Assembly: GCA_963693085.1 (NCBI GenBank) | Contig: OY856414.1 | Span: forward strand, 263,943,001 to 264,007,000 | Origin: Alisma plantago-aquatica | Lineage: Eukaryota > Streptophyta > Magnoliopsida > Alismatales > Alismataceae | DNA: 64,000 nt | Direction of reading: 5' to 3' | Shown: in pieces, positions 48,068 to 61,900 of the stretch | How positions within the stretch are numbered: the stretch's first letter is position 1 | Layout: each line of letters begins with the position of its first letter | Program-made: the position numbers and the translations under genes | Notes under the pieces: generated by a model | Databases searched by the model: none | Told to the model about the DNA's origin: nothing | What the model saw: only the letters and a program-made list of their open reading frames with translations

Positions 48068-51000
48068 TTACGAGAAAAGGGCAGGATACTTCCTTCTCAT
48101 CTCATCCTCTAACTCCCAAGTGGCTTCTTCAATACCACGATGATTCCAGAGGACTTTCACAAGACTTATATCTTTCTTCTTTAACTTTTTAATTCGTTTA
48201 TCAAGGATTGACACTGGTCCCTCTTCATAGGATATGTCATCATTCAATTCTACTTCCATAGGTTGTAGAACTGACTCGGTGTCTGGGTGACATTTCTTCA
48301 ACATAGAAATGTGAAACACAGGATGTAACCTCTGTAATTCTGGGGGCAGCTCTAGTTTATATGCTACCTTTCCAATCCGTTCAATGATTGGATAAGGCCC
48401 CATATATCTAGGGGCTAACTTCCCCTTCCTTCCAAAACGAAGGACCCCTTTCCAAGGTGAGACCTTAAGATACACTTTGTCTCCAACCTGGAACTCTAAA
48501 GGTCTACGACGTTTGTCAGCATAAGATTTCTGCCTATCCTGAGCAGTCTTAATCTTATGTTGTATAACTTTAATCTTTTCCGTGGTTTGCTGTACCAAGT
48601 CAGGACCTAACAACTGGTGCTCACCAGTCTCAAACCAACACAAGGGTGATCTACAAAGTCTACCATATAAGGCTTCATAAGGTGCCATATCAATACTATG
48701 CTGATAGCTATTGTTATAGGCAAACTCTATCAAGCTTAGGTGTAGGTCCCAACTTCCGGTAAACTGGAGAACACATGCTCGCAACAGGTCTTCTAAGGTT
48801 TGTATGGTCCTTTCTGACTGTCCATCAGTCTGTGGATGAAAGGCCGTACTAAACCTCAGCTTAGTGCCTAAGGCACTGTGCAACTGTTCCCAAAAACGAC
48901 TTGTAAATTGAGGACCTCTGTCCGAAACTATTGTGACAGGAACTCCGTGCAAACGCACTATCTCTTGCACATATAACTCTGATAACCTTTCAGCAGAATA
49001 GGTTGTTTTAACAGGTAAGAAATGTGCTGTCTTAGTCAACCTATCAACAATTACCCAAATGGAATCATGTCCTTTGCTTGTCCTGGGTAGGCCAACAACA
49101 AAGTCCATGGTCACATGGTCCCACTTCCACTGTGATATGGGTAAAGGTTGCATTGTCCCTGCAGGCTTCTGGTGTTCAGCTTTAACTTGCTGACACACAG
49201 AACACCTCAAAACAAACTCTGCAACGTCCTTCTTCATCCCAGGCCACCAATACAGATCCTTCAATTTCCGATACATCTTGGTGCTCCCTGGATGCATAGC
49301 ATACATGGAAGAATGGGCTTCTTCCAGGACTAACTTCCTTAAGTTGTCCACATCCGGCACTATCATTCTTCCATTATAACAAGCTACTTGATCTTTTGAG
49401 TCATGAAACCCATCTTGTTTCTCATTTCCATACTTAGATCTTATATGTTGAACTGCAGCATCATCTAGCTGTGCTTCTTTAATCTGCTCTCTTAGGGTAG
49501 GTTTAATATGCATCTCAGCTAACAAACCGGCTAGCAATGACACCTTCAACTGTACATTGTCTTGCCTTAAAGAGATAAGCATATCTCTTCTAGAGCATAC
49601 TAAAGAGTTTAGTTGTGCTCTATTCATGGTTGATGTTGCTGATTTCCTACTCAAGGCATCTGCAACAACATTGGCCTTACCTGGATGGTAATCAATTGTA
49701 CAGTCGTAGTCCTTGATTAACTCCATCCAGCGACGTTGCCTCATGTTGAGCTCATGCTGAGAGAAGATATACTTAAGGTTTTTGTGGTCTGTGAAAATCT
49801 GGAATGTCTCTCCGTAGAGATAATGTCTCCAGATCTTCAAAGCATGAACCACAGCTGCTAACTCTAGATCGTGTGTTGGATAATTCTCCTCGTGTTTCTT
49901 AAGCTGTCGGGAAGCAAAAGAAATCACTTGTTTATCCTGCATCAACACACATCCTAGTCCATTTTTGGAAGCATCACAGAAAACTATATACCCTTTTCCT
50001 TGCTCAGGTAGCACTAGCACAGGTGCACTTGTCAACCTCTCCTTCAGCAGCTGGAAAGATTGTTGACACTTATCACTCCAAGAAAAAGGAACATCTTTCC
50101 GGGTTAACTTGGTCAAGGGTAAATCTATGGAACTAAAGTTCTTAATGAACCTTCGATAATAGCCAGCTAACCCCAAGAAACTTCGAATCTCCGTCGGTGT
50201 TTTCGGTTGTTCCCATTGTAGAACAGATTCTACCTTTGTAGGGTCAACACGAATTCCCGAGGCGGATATTACATGTCCAAGAAAAGATACTTCCGGCAGC
50301 CAGAACTCACACTTGCTAAACTTAGCGTACAGCTTATGTTCTCTTAGCAAGGTCAGAGCTTGGCGAAGATGCTGCTCATGCTGCTGAGCATCTTTACTAT
50401 AAATCAGTATGTCATCTATGAAGACGACAACACACTGATCAAGGAAAGGTCGAAAAACTCTATTCATGAGTTCCATGAATGCAGCTGGTGCATTGGTTAG
50501 TCCAAACGACATAACCGTGAACTCATAGTGACCATATCTTGTCCTAAAGGCAGACTTGGATATGTCACTATCCTTAATACGAAGTTGGAGATATCCAGAC
50601 CTCAAGTCTATCTTTGAAAAGACTGTTGCACCACGCAACTGGTCAAAGAGATCATCAATCCTCGGCAGAGGATACTTATTCTTTATTGTCACTTTATTGA
50701 GTTGTCTATAGTCGATGCACAACCGCATTGACCCATCTTTCTTTTTAACAAACAAGACCGGAGCACCCCAAGGTGAAGTGCTTGGTCGGATAAAACCTCT
50801 CTCAAGTAGCTCTTGAAGCTGTTTCTTGAGTTCTGCCATCTCGGCAGGAGCCATTCTATACGGAGTTTGAGCTATGGGTTTCGTATCTGGAATTAGATTG
50901 ATTTCAAAATCAATTTCCCGAGGTGGTGGTATACCAGGAAGTTCTTCAGGAAACACATCCTCGAATTCCCTGACTATGGGAACTTCAGCAGGATTGGAAC

Positions 51001-52450
51001 TTTCCTTGGTAACATCTACCACATGGGCTAAGAATGCATAACATCCTTGCCTCAACAGCTTATCAGCAACCATAGCTGACACAAGACAGGTGGGCAGAAT
51101 CTTTCTTTCACCTTGAAAGATCCATGTGTTGCTTTCATCAGCAAACACAGCCAACTTGGACTCACAATCCAAGACAACTCTATACCTTTCTAAGGTATCC
51201 ATCCCAAGGATTATATCAAACCCCTGCATATCAAGTGGTATAAGGTCCACTTGAATGCGATGGTCAGAAAAGAAAAGGATGCAGGGAGAACATACCTCCT
51301 GCAAAACGGCAGACCCACTCAACGGAGTCTCTAACAACAAACTATCTGCTCTATGACTAACAGTCATATTGCAGTTACGAATCACTTCACGAGTGATGAA
51401 AGAGTGTGTAGCACCCGGATCAATCAGAACAGATATATTACAGGATATAGACATATCAGAATATAAAAGTTTCATCTGACCTGCCACTACCCGTGGATTG
51501 ACCACTGCCTCAGGTGGGTTCATAGCATAGAACCTCGCGGTTGCCTGGTGTTGAGGTGGTGCTGATGATCCAGCTTGAGACGCTTGTCCACGTCCTCGAG
51601 CTGCTCCTTGATGTTGTCTATTCTGAGATCCCTGTTGATTCTGTCTCGGAGGTTGTTGTGTCACACCGACAGGCCTAGAACGGCAATCCTTCATCAAGTG
51701 TCCCACCTTACCACAGTTATAGCAACTCTTCTCCTGTTGTTGTGGTCTGGGTGGTCCAGTGACTGACACTGATGCAGAACTGTGCGTCCCTTGAAGCGGT
51801 TGACTCCGTCCTCTACCTCTACTTGGTGTCCATTGAGTTTGAAAACTTGATCTGGGTGGTGGAGGGTTAGGTGCAGAGAATCTAGGTTTCTTGGAATCCC
51901 TAGATGAAGAACCCTGGAACTGGGGATATCTTTTATGGGTTTGTCTTTTCTCAACAACAGATCTCTCTATCCTTCGGACTGACTCAACGAAGGTAGAGAA
52001 TCTCTCTCTGTTTTCTAAGGCAGACACAGGGGTTGACATATCGGAATTCAAACCCTTTTCAAATCTTCTGATTCTTTCCTCATCCGTAGAAGCCATGTGC
52101 GGACAGAACCGCAACAACTCCATAAACTTAGCTTCATACTCACTAATGTTCATCATACCCTGCCTTAGTTTCTCAAACTGAGAAATCTTCTCATCTAGGA
52201 AGGTCTTTGGAAAATATCTATTGATAAATTCCCGACGAAACTCTTCCCATGAGAACTCTACTCCAGGTCTCTTCTGCTCTTCCATGTTCCACCAGTGACC
52301 AGCACTGCCTTTGAGAAGATAGACAGCATGTCTAACCTTCTCAGCTTCCGGAATCATAAGAATCCTGAAAGCCTTCTCCAACTCTGTCAACCATAAGTCA
52401 GCATCTGCAGGGTCGGCAGTTCCGAAGTACTCGGTAGCTCCGACACGACG
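48068..52450 (-). CDS. gag-pol: Gypsy B gag-pol polyprotein, codons 92-1551 (rest at 62244-62516)
   Basis: One open frame of 1,460 codons on the minus strand, in phase with 62244-62516 across the LARD insertion. Positions counted in the frame opening at 52474: gag 20-175, CCHC knuckle [14 protein letters not shown] 251-264, retropepsin IDPGATHSF 351-359, RT with FIDD at 685-688. RNase H has D834, E871, D896 and D939. Integrase HHCC is H1054, H1061, C1092, C1095, and its D,D-35-E triad is D1124, D1185, E1221. GPY/F follows near 1359 and a chromodomain-like tail at 1415-1463. All catalytic residues are present. The polyprotein would build particles, copy RNA to DNA and integrate it. No frameshift or stop apart from the inserted LARD. 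Confidence 0.95.
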   Translation of the reverse strand, partial: RRVGATEYFGTADPADADLWLTELEKAFRILMIPEAEKVRHAVYLLKGSAGHWWNMEEQKRPGVEFSWEEFRREFINRYFPKTFLDEKISQFEKLRQGMMNISEYEAKFMELLRFCPHMASTDEERIRRFEKGLNSDMSTPVSALENRERFSTFVESVRRIERSVVEKRQTHKRYPQFQGSSSRDSKKPRFSAPNPPPPRSSFQTQWTPSRGRGRSQPLQGTHSSASVSVTGPPRPQQQEKSCYNCGKVGHLMKDCRSRPVGVTQQPPRQNQQGSQNRQHQGAARGRGQASQAGSSAPPQHQATARFYAMNPPEAVVNPRVVAGQMKLLYSDMSISCNISVLIDPGATHSFITREVIRNCNMTVSHRADSLLLETPLSGSAVLQEVCSPCILFFSDHRIQVDLIPLDMQGFDIILGMDTLERYRVVLDCESKLAVFADESNTWIFQGERKILPTCLVSAMVADKLLRQGCYAFLAHVVDVTKESSNPAEVPIVREFEDVFPEELPGIPPPREIDFEINLIPDTKPIAQTPYRMAPAEMAELKKQLQELLERGFIRPSTSPWGAPVLFVKKKDGSMRLCIDYRQLNKVTIKNKYPLPRIDDLFDQLRGATVFSKIDLRSGYLQLRIKDSDISKSAFRTRYGHYEFTVMSFGLTNAPAAFMELMNRVFRPFLDQCVVVFIDDILIYSKDAQQHEQHLRQALTLLREHKLYAKFSKCEFWLPEVSFLGHVISASGIRVDPTKVESVLQWEQPKTPTEIRSFLGLAGYYRRFIKNFSSIDLPLTKLTRKDVPFSWSDKCQQSFQLLKERLTSAPVLVLPEQGKGYIVFCDASKNGLGCVLMQDKQVISFASRQLKKHEENYPTHDLELAAVVHALKIWRHYLYGETFQIFTDHKNLKYIFSQHELNMRQRRWMELIKDYDCTIDYHPGKANVVADALSRKSATSTMNRAQLNSLVCSRRDMLISLRQDNVQLKVSLLAGLLAEMHIKPTLREQIKEAQLDDAAVQHIRSKYGNEKQDGFHDSKDQVACYNGRMIVPDVDNLRKLVLEEAHSSMYAMHPGSTKMYRKLKDLYWWPGMKKDVAEFVLRCSVCQQVKAEHQKPAGTMQPLPISQWKWDHVTMDFVVGLPRTSKGHDSIWVIVDRLTKTAHFLPVKTTYSAERLSELYVQEIVRLHGVPVTIVSDRGPQFTSRFWEQLHSALGTKLRFSTAFHPQTDGQSERTIQTLEDLLRACVLQFTGSWDLHLSLIEFAYNNSYQHSIDMAPYEALYGRLCRSPLCWFETGEHQLLGPDLVQQTTEKIKVIQHKIKTAQDRQKSYADKRRRPLEFQVGDKVYLKVSPWKGVLRFGRKGKLAPRYMGPYPIIERIGKVAYKLELPPELQRLHPVFHISMLKKCHPDTESVLQPMEVELNDDISYEEGPVSILDKRIKKLKKKDISLVKVLWNHRGIEEATWELEDEMRRKYPALFS

Positions 52451-52455
52451 AAGTC

Positions 52456-55400
52456 TGTTACACCCCAATCTCACAATCTCCTCAAATCATGAGATTAGGG
52501 TGTAAGATAGGATTTATAATTAACACAAAGAACACCCTTAACTTTTTCTTTCCTTAAAAACTCTTGTTTCTTCGCATTGAACCACATAAAACATCTTAAC
52601 AAGGGAATCCAAACATTTCTTTTACTAATCAGACTTTAACAGAAAAGATACATATATAAACATTCATGATGTCTTTCACAACTTGTGCACATAAACCTTG
52701 TTAATTAGCATACATATCAAAGAGGAACAATATTACACATCGTAATTACAACTCTCTCTCTAAACTCTTACTGAGGACCTAGAGTGACAAGGACCGACTG
52801 ACTCAACTAATTTCATACTTGACTCCTGTGGCAGATCTACTCTGACGCTCTGATCATCTTCAAGTCCACGCGATTAACCCTAAAATGTTTGAGTAGAGGG
52901 GTGAGCCTACTCGCTCAGTGAATGAATACTTCATGGAAACAGACTAATGCACTAATGTGATCAAAGATATAATTTAAATAAACGATATGAAATTTAACAA
53001 CAATAATTACTACACTGAGCAGTTCTAAAGCAATATAATTGAAATAGCAAAGAATATAAATATTGCATCCAAAGAATAACTACTAGAAAACTATGCTCTA
53101 GTCATTCTTAACTCTTTCATTTATAAGTAACTCTGTGAACCTATGTGATCATATTTTAGATTATGCCCTAAATATATGCAGTGTACTCTGCATATAAAGA
53201 TCCGTAACAAGTTCATGCTACGACCCCACCGTACAAGACTTAGCGACACACCCGGGAAATGCTAAGTCTGACTACAGCCCTGCTCTGCTACAGGACCCCT
53301 GGCTCCCTGGCCAGAAACATAGGCTCTACGGCCTCAAGCACTTCTTTGAGTGCACCCGACTTCTCCTTAAACCTGAGTACACCGGCGGAGAGTCACAGGG
53401 TTACCTTCGTGACGCTGCACGAATTGTGTTAGATAACCAAGTTTTATTTTCCTTTTCCCAGTGCCATTGTGACACGAGCACAATTGTTGTTAGACACTGC
53501 TTTTCTCTTTCCTCGTTTGTCCGCGACACAAGCACGGATGATGTTGCAACACGAGTTTCACCCCTAAGAAACAGACCTTCTTTTAGGGGTTCTACGGTGT
53601 TAGGGCACTTAGGTCTATACTTGATTAACAATAAACAATTTAACAGAAATATCACATAGCAACGTCAAAACTCAGTTATTCAACATATATCATATCTTAG
53701 TAACATCCCTTTCTAGGGCATGTCATATCTCATCACCTGCAATTTAAGAGATATATATTGAAATATAAGAAGTCCTGCAGTATGTAGATATTATTTCAGA
53801 GAGAACAAGCATATAAAGTAAATGCACTAGAAACATACAATTCAACAGTTAAGCATCACCACATCTCATATCGAGACCTTTCATATTACCATAGCATGAT
53901 TCATTGAACACCCTATCCTTAGGGTTTCATTTACCATATTCATTCATCACATGCCAACACCCTACTCTTAGGGTTGCATTTGCATCATTCACTTGTCACA
54001 TGACTCTTATCATGATCTCATAAGATATAAGCATTCACTAAATAAAGACTGTTTCCAACAATCGTATGCAATTAATATAGACATGAAACCATGGAAACTT
54101 AACTAAATTTAGATTTTCCATATCATCACTGCGATATCATGTATCCAGAATAAGATTCAATTAAGATAACCCACGAGGTACATCCTAACCACTTATAGGA
54201 TTACTAGTCCATTTCAAACAGGTTGAAACTCTAGCGATATTCCAATTAGGTCAAACCCTAATTACATCATTTGATATAAATCTAAAAGCATCCTCAATAG
54301 GAAGTGTTGCATACGTATCTGATATGAATCTACCATTTAGGAGTCATTCAAATAGAGAAGGAATCCATATCATATCAATTTACAATAACTTAAATCAAAT
54401 GGACATCTCAGGATTTAGAATTCACATGCTAAGCATTTAGGGATTTGGATGTTATAATCAAATTCGTGCATTAGAATGTTTGAAGGAAGAACCCACTCAC
54501 CCTAAGGTGTGAAAACACCTCACAACTGCAGCTCAACTCAGGGAATCTCGAATTCCCATCAAATCCCTAGCAAATCCCCCAATTCTTCTTCCATTCAACT
54601 CGGAAACCTTGAAAATGAGGGATTATGAAGAAAGGGTGAGAAAAGAGGTGATTTCGACATTATCTTGGATCAAATCAAAGCAAGGACGGAATCTTGACAT
54701 AAGAGAGAAGATTCACCATAAAAGTCTATGCAAGGAATCCGAACTTACTTGATTTCACCCTTCCTGGAATCGCAAAACCCTAATTCAGCAATTTCCCCCA
54801 CTTTCTCCACTCAAGCCCTAATTCTCCCTCTCTCTCTAGAAGCTCATTTCTCTGGAATGAATGACGAATAATGAGAGATGCTTGTGTGTGTGGTCGTTCA
54901 TATAAGTCAATTTGAGCTGCTTGGGTCAATTGCAAATTGACCCAACACTCAACTTTAATTATATAGGCTGAATATTCAGTTATACAAAAGTTACTGTAAT
55001 TCGTTTATTTCAGAGAACAAACATTCTCCAACAATTATGAGAATTTAGCACGTTGTTTATAATTGATCTATAGAGCTTCAGCTAAAATTTGAGATCATTT
55101 GGAGTTACCAATAAATAATTAAAAATAGAACAGTGCACTGCTATATTGCAGTCTGCAGAATATATTCGGCCGAGTTTGTCCTGCACAAACTCGACCGACA
55201 CCCTTACTGTAGGGATTCAAAAGTCATCCAAAAATTATGCCAATTTAACAGAGTGTCTAAAATTGTATTGATCAAATACTGTTAAAATTTGAGATCAATT
55301 GGATATACCAATAAAAAGATAAAATTCAATTACCACACTGCTGTAAAATTCTGGAAATGTGATCGGTCGAGTCTGAAACTCGGCCGACAAACAGGTCAGA

Positions 55401-55760
55401 GCATTCTTCAAAAATTCTGATATTTTCCAATGTTGTTCACATTTTATATATCTAAATCATATCCAAATTTTAAGTAAATCAGAGTTACACATAAAATACT
55501 AAAAATCATTTAGTGAGACATTCTACTTATCAAATTCTGTAATCATGTATCATCAAAACTCTATTTTGGGCCGATTAAGGTTTATGCTTCTCAAACCCTA
55601 ATTGCAAGACAAAAGAACATTTAGACTTATTATCATAATTAAAACATCCTAATTGTGTCATCATTATTAATTAGATTTCAAGAATGATTATTCCAATTAA
55701 TCTTTGCAATTGTCTAGGTAAACCCTAGTTTACCAATTAAGCTCAGATGGGGTCGTATCA
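52456..55760 (-). repeat. 3' LTR of the LARD (3,305 bp)
   Basis: Near-identical to 58939-62243. Near 52777-52912 it has GAGGACCTAGAGTGACAAGG ... GGGGTGAGCCTACTCG, a block also found in the LTRs of gypsy A and B. Four telobox words are present, for example at 53919 and 54253. An inverted pair TCGGCCGAGTTTGT / ACAAACTCGACCGA lies at 55166-55198. Short frames such as 53401-53655 are duplicated exactly in the other LTR and are not genes. Confidence 0.95.
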
Positions 55761-58140
55761 ACTCTTCCCCCCTTAGAATGTTTCGTCCTCGAAACATGAA
55801 CCTACAAGAAAGATACATTCAAGGTTATTCTAAGCTTCTAAAACCTTCCATGTCATTATATTCTTGTATTTTATACCTGAATGTAGTTTTTAACATTAGA
55901 TCTTTTAATTCTTTACTAAATCACAACATATTTCAAATAATTCTCAATGATATCAAGCAAATTCTTTATGCCACAGTCCAACATAGAATGCAAAGATAAA
56001 CCACCACGCTTTCACTGCGCAACTCTGATACTCTGATACAACTATCTCAACTTATGCTGCTCAGAGAGTTCTATTGTTCTGTATCACCTTTAAGTGATAA
56101 AAGCACGTTCACCATACTGTTTTAAACTTTAATAACATGCTACTCAAATAGCAAAACAGTCTTGAATTAAAAAAACTAAATTCAACAATCAATTGCACAA
56201 TACTACTCTTGGCATCCCCATTGGGTCATGGATGCATGAGGTGAAGCATTACCACCTCATTCCATACTACCCCGTTTCGATCCTGGGATCTGTGGGTTAT
56301 GGGCCCACACACAATACAAAGTGTAACCATCGTATTATATCATTTTAGGGTTTCAACAACAGTAATAAGGTAATCCATAATTATATCAGTCATTCAAGCA
56401 TTAATCATACTCAATTACCATCACTCAGTTATATTAGAGCTAGGTATAACAAGCTACACCTCATTAGGGTTACTTGTCCAGACAATCTGATTATCATCCC
56501 TTTCTATTAATATGAGTGAATACGTATGACTACCTTGTTCAGGGTATCTCTCCATGTGTTCTGACATCATCCAAACCATATCACCATGTCACAAATACAC
56601 AATAGTAAGATGCATATCATGTATGAATTACTACAACTATCATACACCTTTAATTTAACATATAGCTTGCACAAATATACTGAAATCATATGTAGAACCA
56701 ACTTTCATACTTTAATATGCCTTCAACAAATCATACATGTAAAAACAAATTCACATTTTACATAAAGCTAGTGCCTTCCCATATCTTTCTGCTCATTCAT
56801 TACTTCTTTACTTTTTGCTACCTATCCTTTTTATATGATTATATACAATAAACATCATTAGCATTGAATTATTTAAGATAGGAATGGATTATTCATCATT
56901 CTTGCTATCACACAAGAATTTATTTCTTATCGCACTTCATCATATTGTATGTCACTATTACATTCACTAGATGACCCCACCAAGGTAGTTATGCATCATA
57001 GATAATTCATTCTCTTATCATTTCATTCCCACCTTGCTATTGTTAAGGAGTATATGAAAGAGAAAATGATTTTAAGACTTGAAATACTTGTATTCAAACA
57101 TTCCCTTAATACATTCTCGTATGTAGATTTACTTAGTTATCAACAGAGATATTTGATTAATTAGCACTTGCTTGAATCTCACAACCTCTTTATTTTATAA
57201 CTTCTCCATCATATTTCAAACCCTTTCTTACGTTTCATAGTCCTCTTACTACATACTACTCTTTAACCAGTCATCTTTAATTCTAAATTTTTCTCTTATG
57301 ACCATGTTGCTTATTCATATGTATGGTCATGTATACCATGTTGCACATATTTCCTCCTTAATCTTTATACTATTGTGAAGTTAACGTTCTAAATTAATAG
57401 CTTTTCTATTAGTTTTTCCTCATGTTGAATACATTACATATTCTTCATTTTTAAATCAAGTGGATCAGGCATGGGTCAAACATAGTTTCTCTTTCAATCA
57501 AGTTTTTCTCTTCTGAATACAGTCTACCTTTGTATGACTTATTCATTCGTTAAACTACACCTATGTTCTTTGCTTAGAAACTAGTTTGTTGTTCTAGTCT
57601 TATGAATTACATGATCATATGATCCTTTTTACCTTTATGGACCTATTAAAAGCTCACTCTATTCTTCTACTTAGCCTTTGCTTTAGGGTTCATAAAAGCA
57701 TTATACTCTATTCTATGATTCATTCTTCATGATTGATTCTTGCTATCTTGAACCATACATACATTTCACATATCTTTTCTATATTTTATATGTATAGTTC
57801 ATGCAAAATTAATCAATAAACTGATTATGAACTTATTATCATGTTCTATTATTCCCAATTAAGGGTTTCACCTTTGAGACCCCAAAGTTGAACCTCAGAT
57901 CTCAGTTTCAACTAATTCTTAGTTGTTCTGATCTTGCCCATATGTTTCAACATCTTACTGTATGTACATTCTTACTCTGAGGTGGGTCTAATTATTCCAA
58001 TTATATTCTTATTATGTTATAGATAGGATTCATTAGATCCTAGTAACGCATCCTACCAACCGGACCAGGCCAAACCTGAAGTCCTGAAGCCCAGAACTAC
58101 CAAGGATTACATTCTTCCTGAACTGCCACTCACAGCTCAG

Positions 58141-58380
58141 AAACTCGGCCGATCACTCTGGAACTCGGCCGATCGCCTTCCAGATTCTGAAACTCGGCCG
58201 ACCAACTTCGGCCGATCAGCAGGAAACTCGGCCGATCCTCTGGGGAACTCGGCCGATCGAAACACTACTTGTTTACCTACAAAGAAACTCGGCCGATTCA
58301 AGACCAAACTCGGCCGACCAAAACGCTGTTTGAAATCCTAAACAAGGAACTCGGCCGACCAAAACATGAACTCGGCCGAA
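58141..58380. repeat. Ten copies of AACTCGGCCGA(T/C)C in the LARD leader
   Basis: CGGCCGA occurs ten times in 240 bp, spaced 13-45 bp, nearly always preceded by AACT. Its core TCGGCCGA is a perfect palindrome. In element orientation it lies about 550 bp downstream of the primer site. The same word occurs in inverted pairs in the U3 of both LTRs. Confidence 0.95.
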
Positions 58381-58923
58381 CCGCTCACAGACTGAAAACC
58401 TAAACAGACATGCTGATGTCAATTTCACTCGAATCAGCGGGCAAAACCATAGAAACAAAAGCTCATTCAAAGGTCAATTCTAGTCTACTTGTTACAAAGA
58501 ATGAAATCAATAAATGCTACAATTGCATAGTATACAACAGATATTAAAGACCCATATTTCAAGGTATTGAATATTTCAATTCAAACATATAAGAGCATTT
58601 CTATACATTTCCAACAAAAACAACATTATGAAATGTAAATTCTATCTCCTTTTACATTTATGCTCTTAATTCTTGTTTCTTTTCTCGTTTTCTAACCCTA
58701 ACATTTCTAGGGTTCCTCTCTAGCCCATTCTTCCACTGTATACCTGGCCAGGGTATACGTGAGAGAATAGACAGAGTAGCTTATACTGGCTGATCCAAGT
58801 ACTCAGATATCGGGCCAGGATATCCAAATACTCAAATCCCCAAAGCTAACATCAAACATCTCCTATCTGCCACGCTTAGGACTCTAACTTACTAACTTAA
58901 TGGTCCTTGACAACTCACCCTAA

Positions 58924-58935
58924 GCTCTGATACCA
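58924..58935 (-). other. Primer-binding site of the LARD (tRNA-iMet)
   Basis: TGGTATCAGAGC on the minus strand, three bases from the 5' LTR end at 58939. Confidence 0.93.
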
Positions 58936-58938
58936 AGC

Positions 58939-61900
58939 TGTTACACCCCGATCTCACAATCTCCTCAAATCATGAGATTAGGGCGTAAGATAGGATTTAT
59001 AATTAACACAAAGAACACCCTTAACTTTTTCTTTCCTTAAAAACTCTTGTTTCTTCGCATTGAACCACATAAAACATCTTAACAAGGGAATCCAAACATT
59101 TCTTTTACTAATCAGACTTTAACAGAAAAGATACATATATAAACATTCATGATGTCTTTCACAACTTGTGCACATAAACCTTGTTAATTAGCATACATAT
59201 CAAAGAGGAACAATATTACACATCGTAATTACAACTCTCTCTCTAAACTCTTACTGAGGACCTAGAGTGACAAGGACCGACTGACTCAACTAATTTCATA
59301 CTTGACTCCTGTGGCAGATCTACTCTGACGCTCTGATCATCTTCAAGTCCACGCGATTAACCCTAAAATGTTTGAGTAGAGGGGTGAGCCTACTCGCTCA
59401 GTGAATGAATACTTCATGGAAACAGACTAATGCACTAATGTGATCAAAGATATAATTTAAATAAACGATATGAAATTTAACAACAATAATTACTACACTG
59501 AGCAGTTCTAAAGCAATATAATTGAAATAGCAAAGAATATAAATATTGCATCCAAAGAATAACTACTAGAAAACTATGCTCTAGTCATTCTTAACTCTTT
59601 CATTTATAAGTAACTCTGTGAACCTATGTGATCATATTTTAGATTATGCCCTAAATATATGCAGTGTACTCTGCATATAAAGATCCGTAACAAGTTCATG
59701 CTACGACCCCACCGTACAAGACTTAGCGACACACCCGGGAAATGCTAAGTCTGACTACAGCCCTGCTCTGCTACAGGACCCCTGGATCCCTGGCCAGAAA
59801 CATAGGCTCTACGGCCTCAAGCACTTCTTTGAGTGCACCCGACTTCTCCTTAAACCTGAGTACACCGGCGGAGAGTCACAGGGTTACCTTCGTGACGCTG
59901 CACGAATTGTGTTAGATAACCAAGTTTTATTTTCCTTTTCCCAGTGCCATTGTGACACGAGCACAATTGTTGTTAGACACTGCTTTTCTCTTTCCTCGTT
60001 TGTCCGCGACACAAGCACGGATGATGTTGCAACACGAGTTTCACCCCTAAGAAACAGACCTTCTTTTAGGGGTTCTACGGTGTTAGGGCACTTAGGTCTA
60101 TACTTGATTAACAATAAACAATTTAACAGAAATATCACATAGCAACGTCAAAACTCAGTTATTCAACATATATCATATCTTAGTAACATCCCTTTCTAGG
60201 GCATGTCATATCTCATCACCTGCAATTTAAGAGATATATATTGAAATATAAGAAGTCCTGCAGTATGTAGATATTATTTCAGAGAGAACAAGCATATAAA
60301 GTAAATGCACTAGAAACATACAATTCAACAGTTAAGCATCACCACATCTCATATCGAGACCTTTCATATTACCATAGCATGATTCATTGAACACCCTATC
60401 CTTAGGGTTTCATTTACCATATTCATTCATCACATGCCAACACCCTACTCTTAGGGTTGCATTTGCATCATTCACTTGTCACATGACTCTTATCATGATC
60501 TCATAAGATATAAGCATTCACTAAATAAAGACTGTTTCCAACAATCGTATGCAATTAATATAGACATGAAACCATGGAAACTTAACTAAATTTAGATTTT
60601 CCATATCATCACTGCGATATCATGTATCCAGAATAAGATTCAATTAAGATAACCCACGAGGTACATCCTAACCACTTATAGGATTACTAGTCCATTTCAA
60701 ACAGGTTGAAACTCTAGCGATATTCCAATTAGGTCAAACCCTAATTACATCATTTGATATAAATCTAAAAGCATCCTCAATAGGAAGTGTTGCATACGTA
60801 TCTGATATGAATCTACCATTTAGGAGTCATTCAAATAGAGAAGGAATCCATATCATATCAATTTACAATAACTTAAATCAAATGGACATCTCAGGATTTA
60901 GAATTCACATGCTAAGCATTTAGGGATTTGGATGTTATAATCAAATTCGTGCATTAGAATGTTTGAAGGAAGAACCCACTCACCCTAAGGTGTGAAAACA
61001 CCTCACAACTGCAGCTCAACTCAGGGAATCTCGAATTCCCATCAAATCCCTAGCAAATCCCCCAATTCTTCTTCCATTCAACTCGGAAACCTTGAAAATG
61101 AGGGATTATGAAGAAAGGGTGAGAAAAGAGGTGATTTCGACATTATCTTGGATCAAATCAAAGCAAGGACGGAATCTTGACATAAGAGAGAAGATTCACC
61201 ATAAAAGTCTATGCAAGGAATCCGAACTTACTTGATTTCACCCTTCCTGGAATCGCAAAACCCTAATTCAGCAATTTCCCCCACTTTCTCCACTCAAGCC
61301 CTAATTCTCCCTCTCTCTCTAGAAGCTCGTTTCTCTGGAATGAATGACGAATAATGAGAGCTGCTTGTGTGTGTGGTCGTTCATATAAGTCAATTTGAGC
61401 TGCTTGGGTCAATTGCAAATTGACCCAACACTCAACTTTAATTATATAGGCTGAATATTCAGTTATACAAAAGTTACTGTAATTCGTTTATTTCAGAGAA
61501 CAAACATTCTCCAACAATTATGAGAATTTAGCACGTTGTTTATAATTGATCTATAGAGCTTCAGCTAAAATTTGAGATCATTTGGAGTTACCAATAAATA
61601 ATTAAAAATAGAACAGTGCACTGCTATATTGCAGTCTGCAGAATATATTCGGCCGAGTTTGTCCTGCACAAACTCGACCGACACCCTTACTGTAGGGATT
61701 CAAAAGTCATCCAAAAATTATGCCAATTTAAAAGAGTGTCTAAAATTGTATTTATCAAATACTGTTAAAATTTGAGATCAATTGGATATACCAATAAAAA
61801 GATAAAATTCAATTACCACACTGCTGTAAAATTCTGGAAATGTGATCGGTCGAGTTTGAAACTCGGCCGACAAACAGGTCAGAGCATTCTTCAAAAATTC

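Larger units (their letters stand above)
55761..58938 (-). other. Non-coding interior of the LARD
   Basis: From the 3' side: a G-rich polypurine tract AAGGGGGGAAGAGT (minus strand, 55761-55774). Then TTTCGTCCTCGAAAC, which matches the position and sequence of the pol 3' flank in gypsy B (TTTCGTCCCCGAAATC) and so looks like a remnant of an autonomous ancestor. The next 2.3 kb is AT-rich without domains. The CGGCCGA cluster (58141-58380) and primer site complete it. Confidence 0.85.

Noticed and set aside
53401..53655. 84-codon frame duplicated exactly at 59884-60138
   Set aside because: Identical because both are in the LARD LTRs; no protein features.
56215..56320. Possible SINE or tRNA-derived piece (GTTTCGATCCTGGGAT resembles a Pol III box B)
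   Set aside because: No convincing box A at the right distance, no tail or target duplication.
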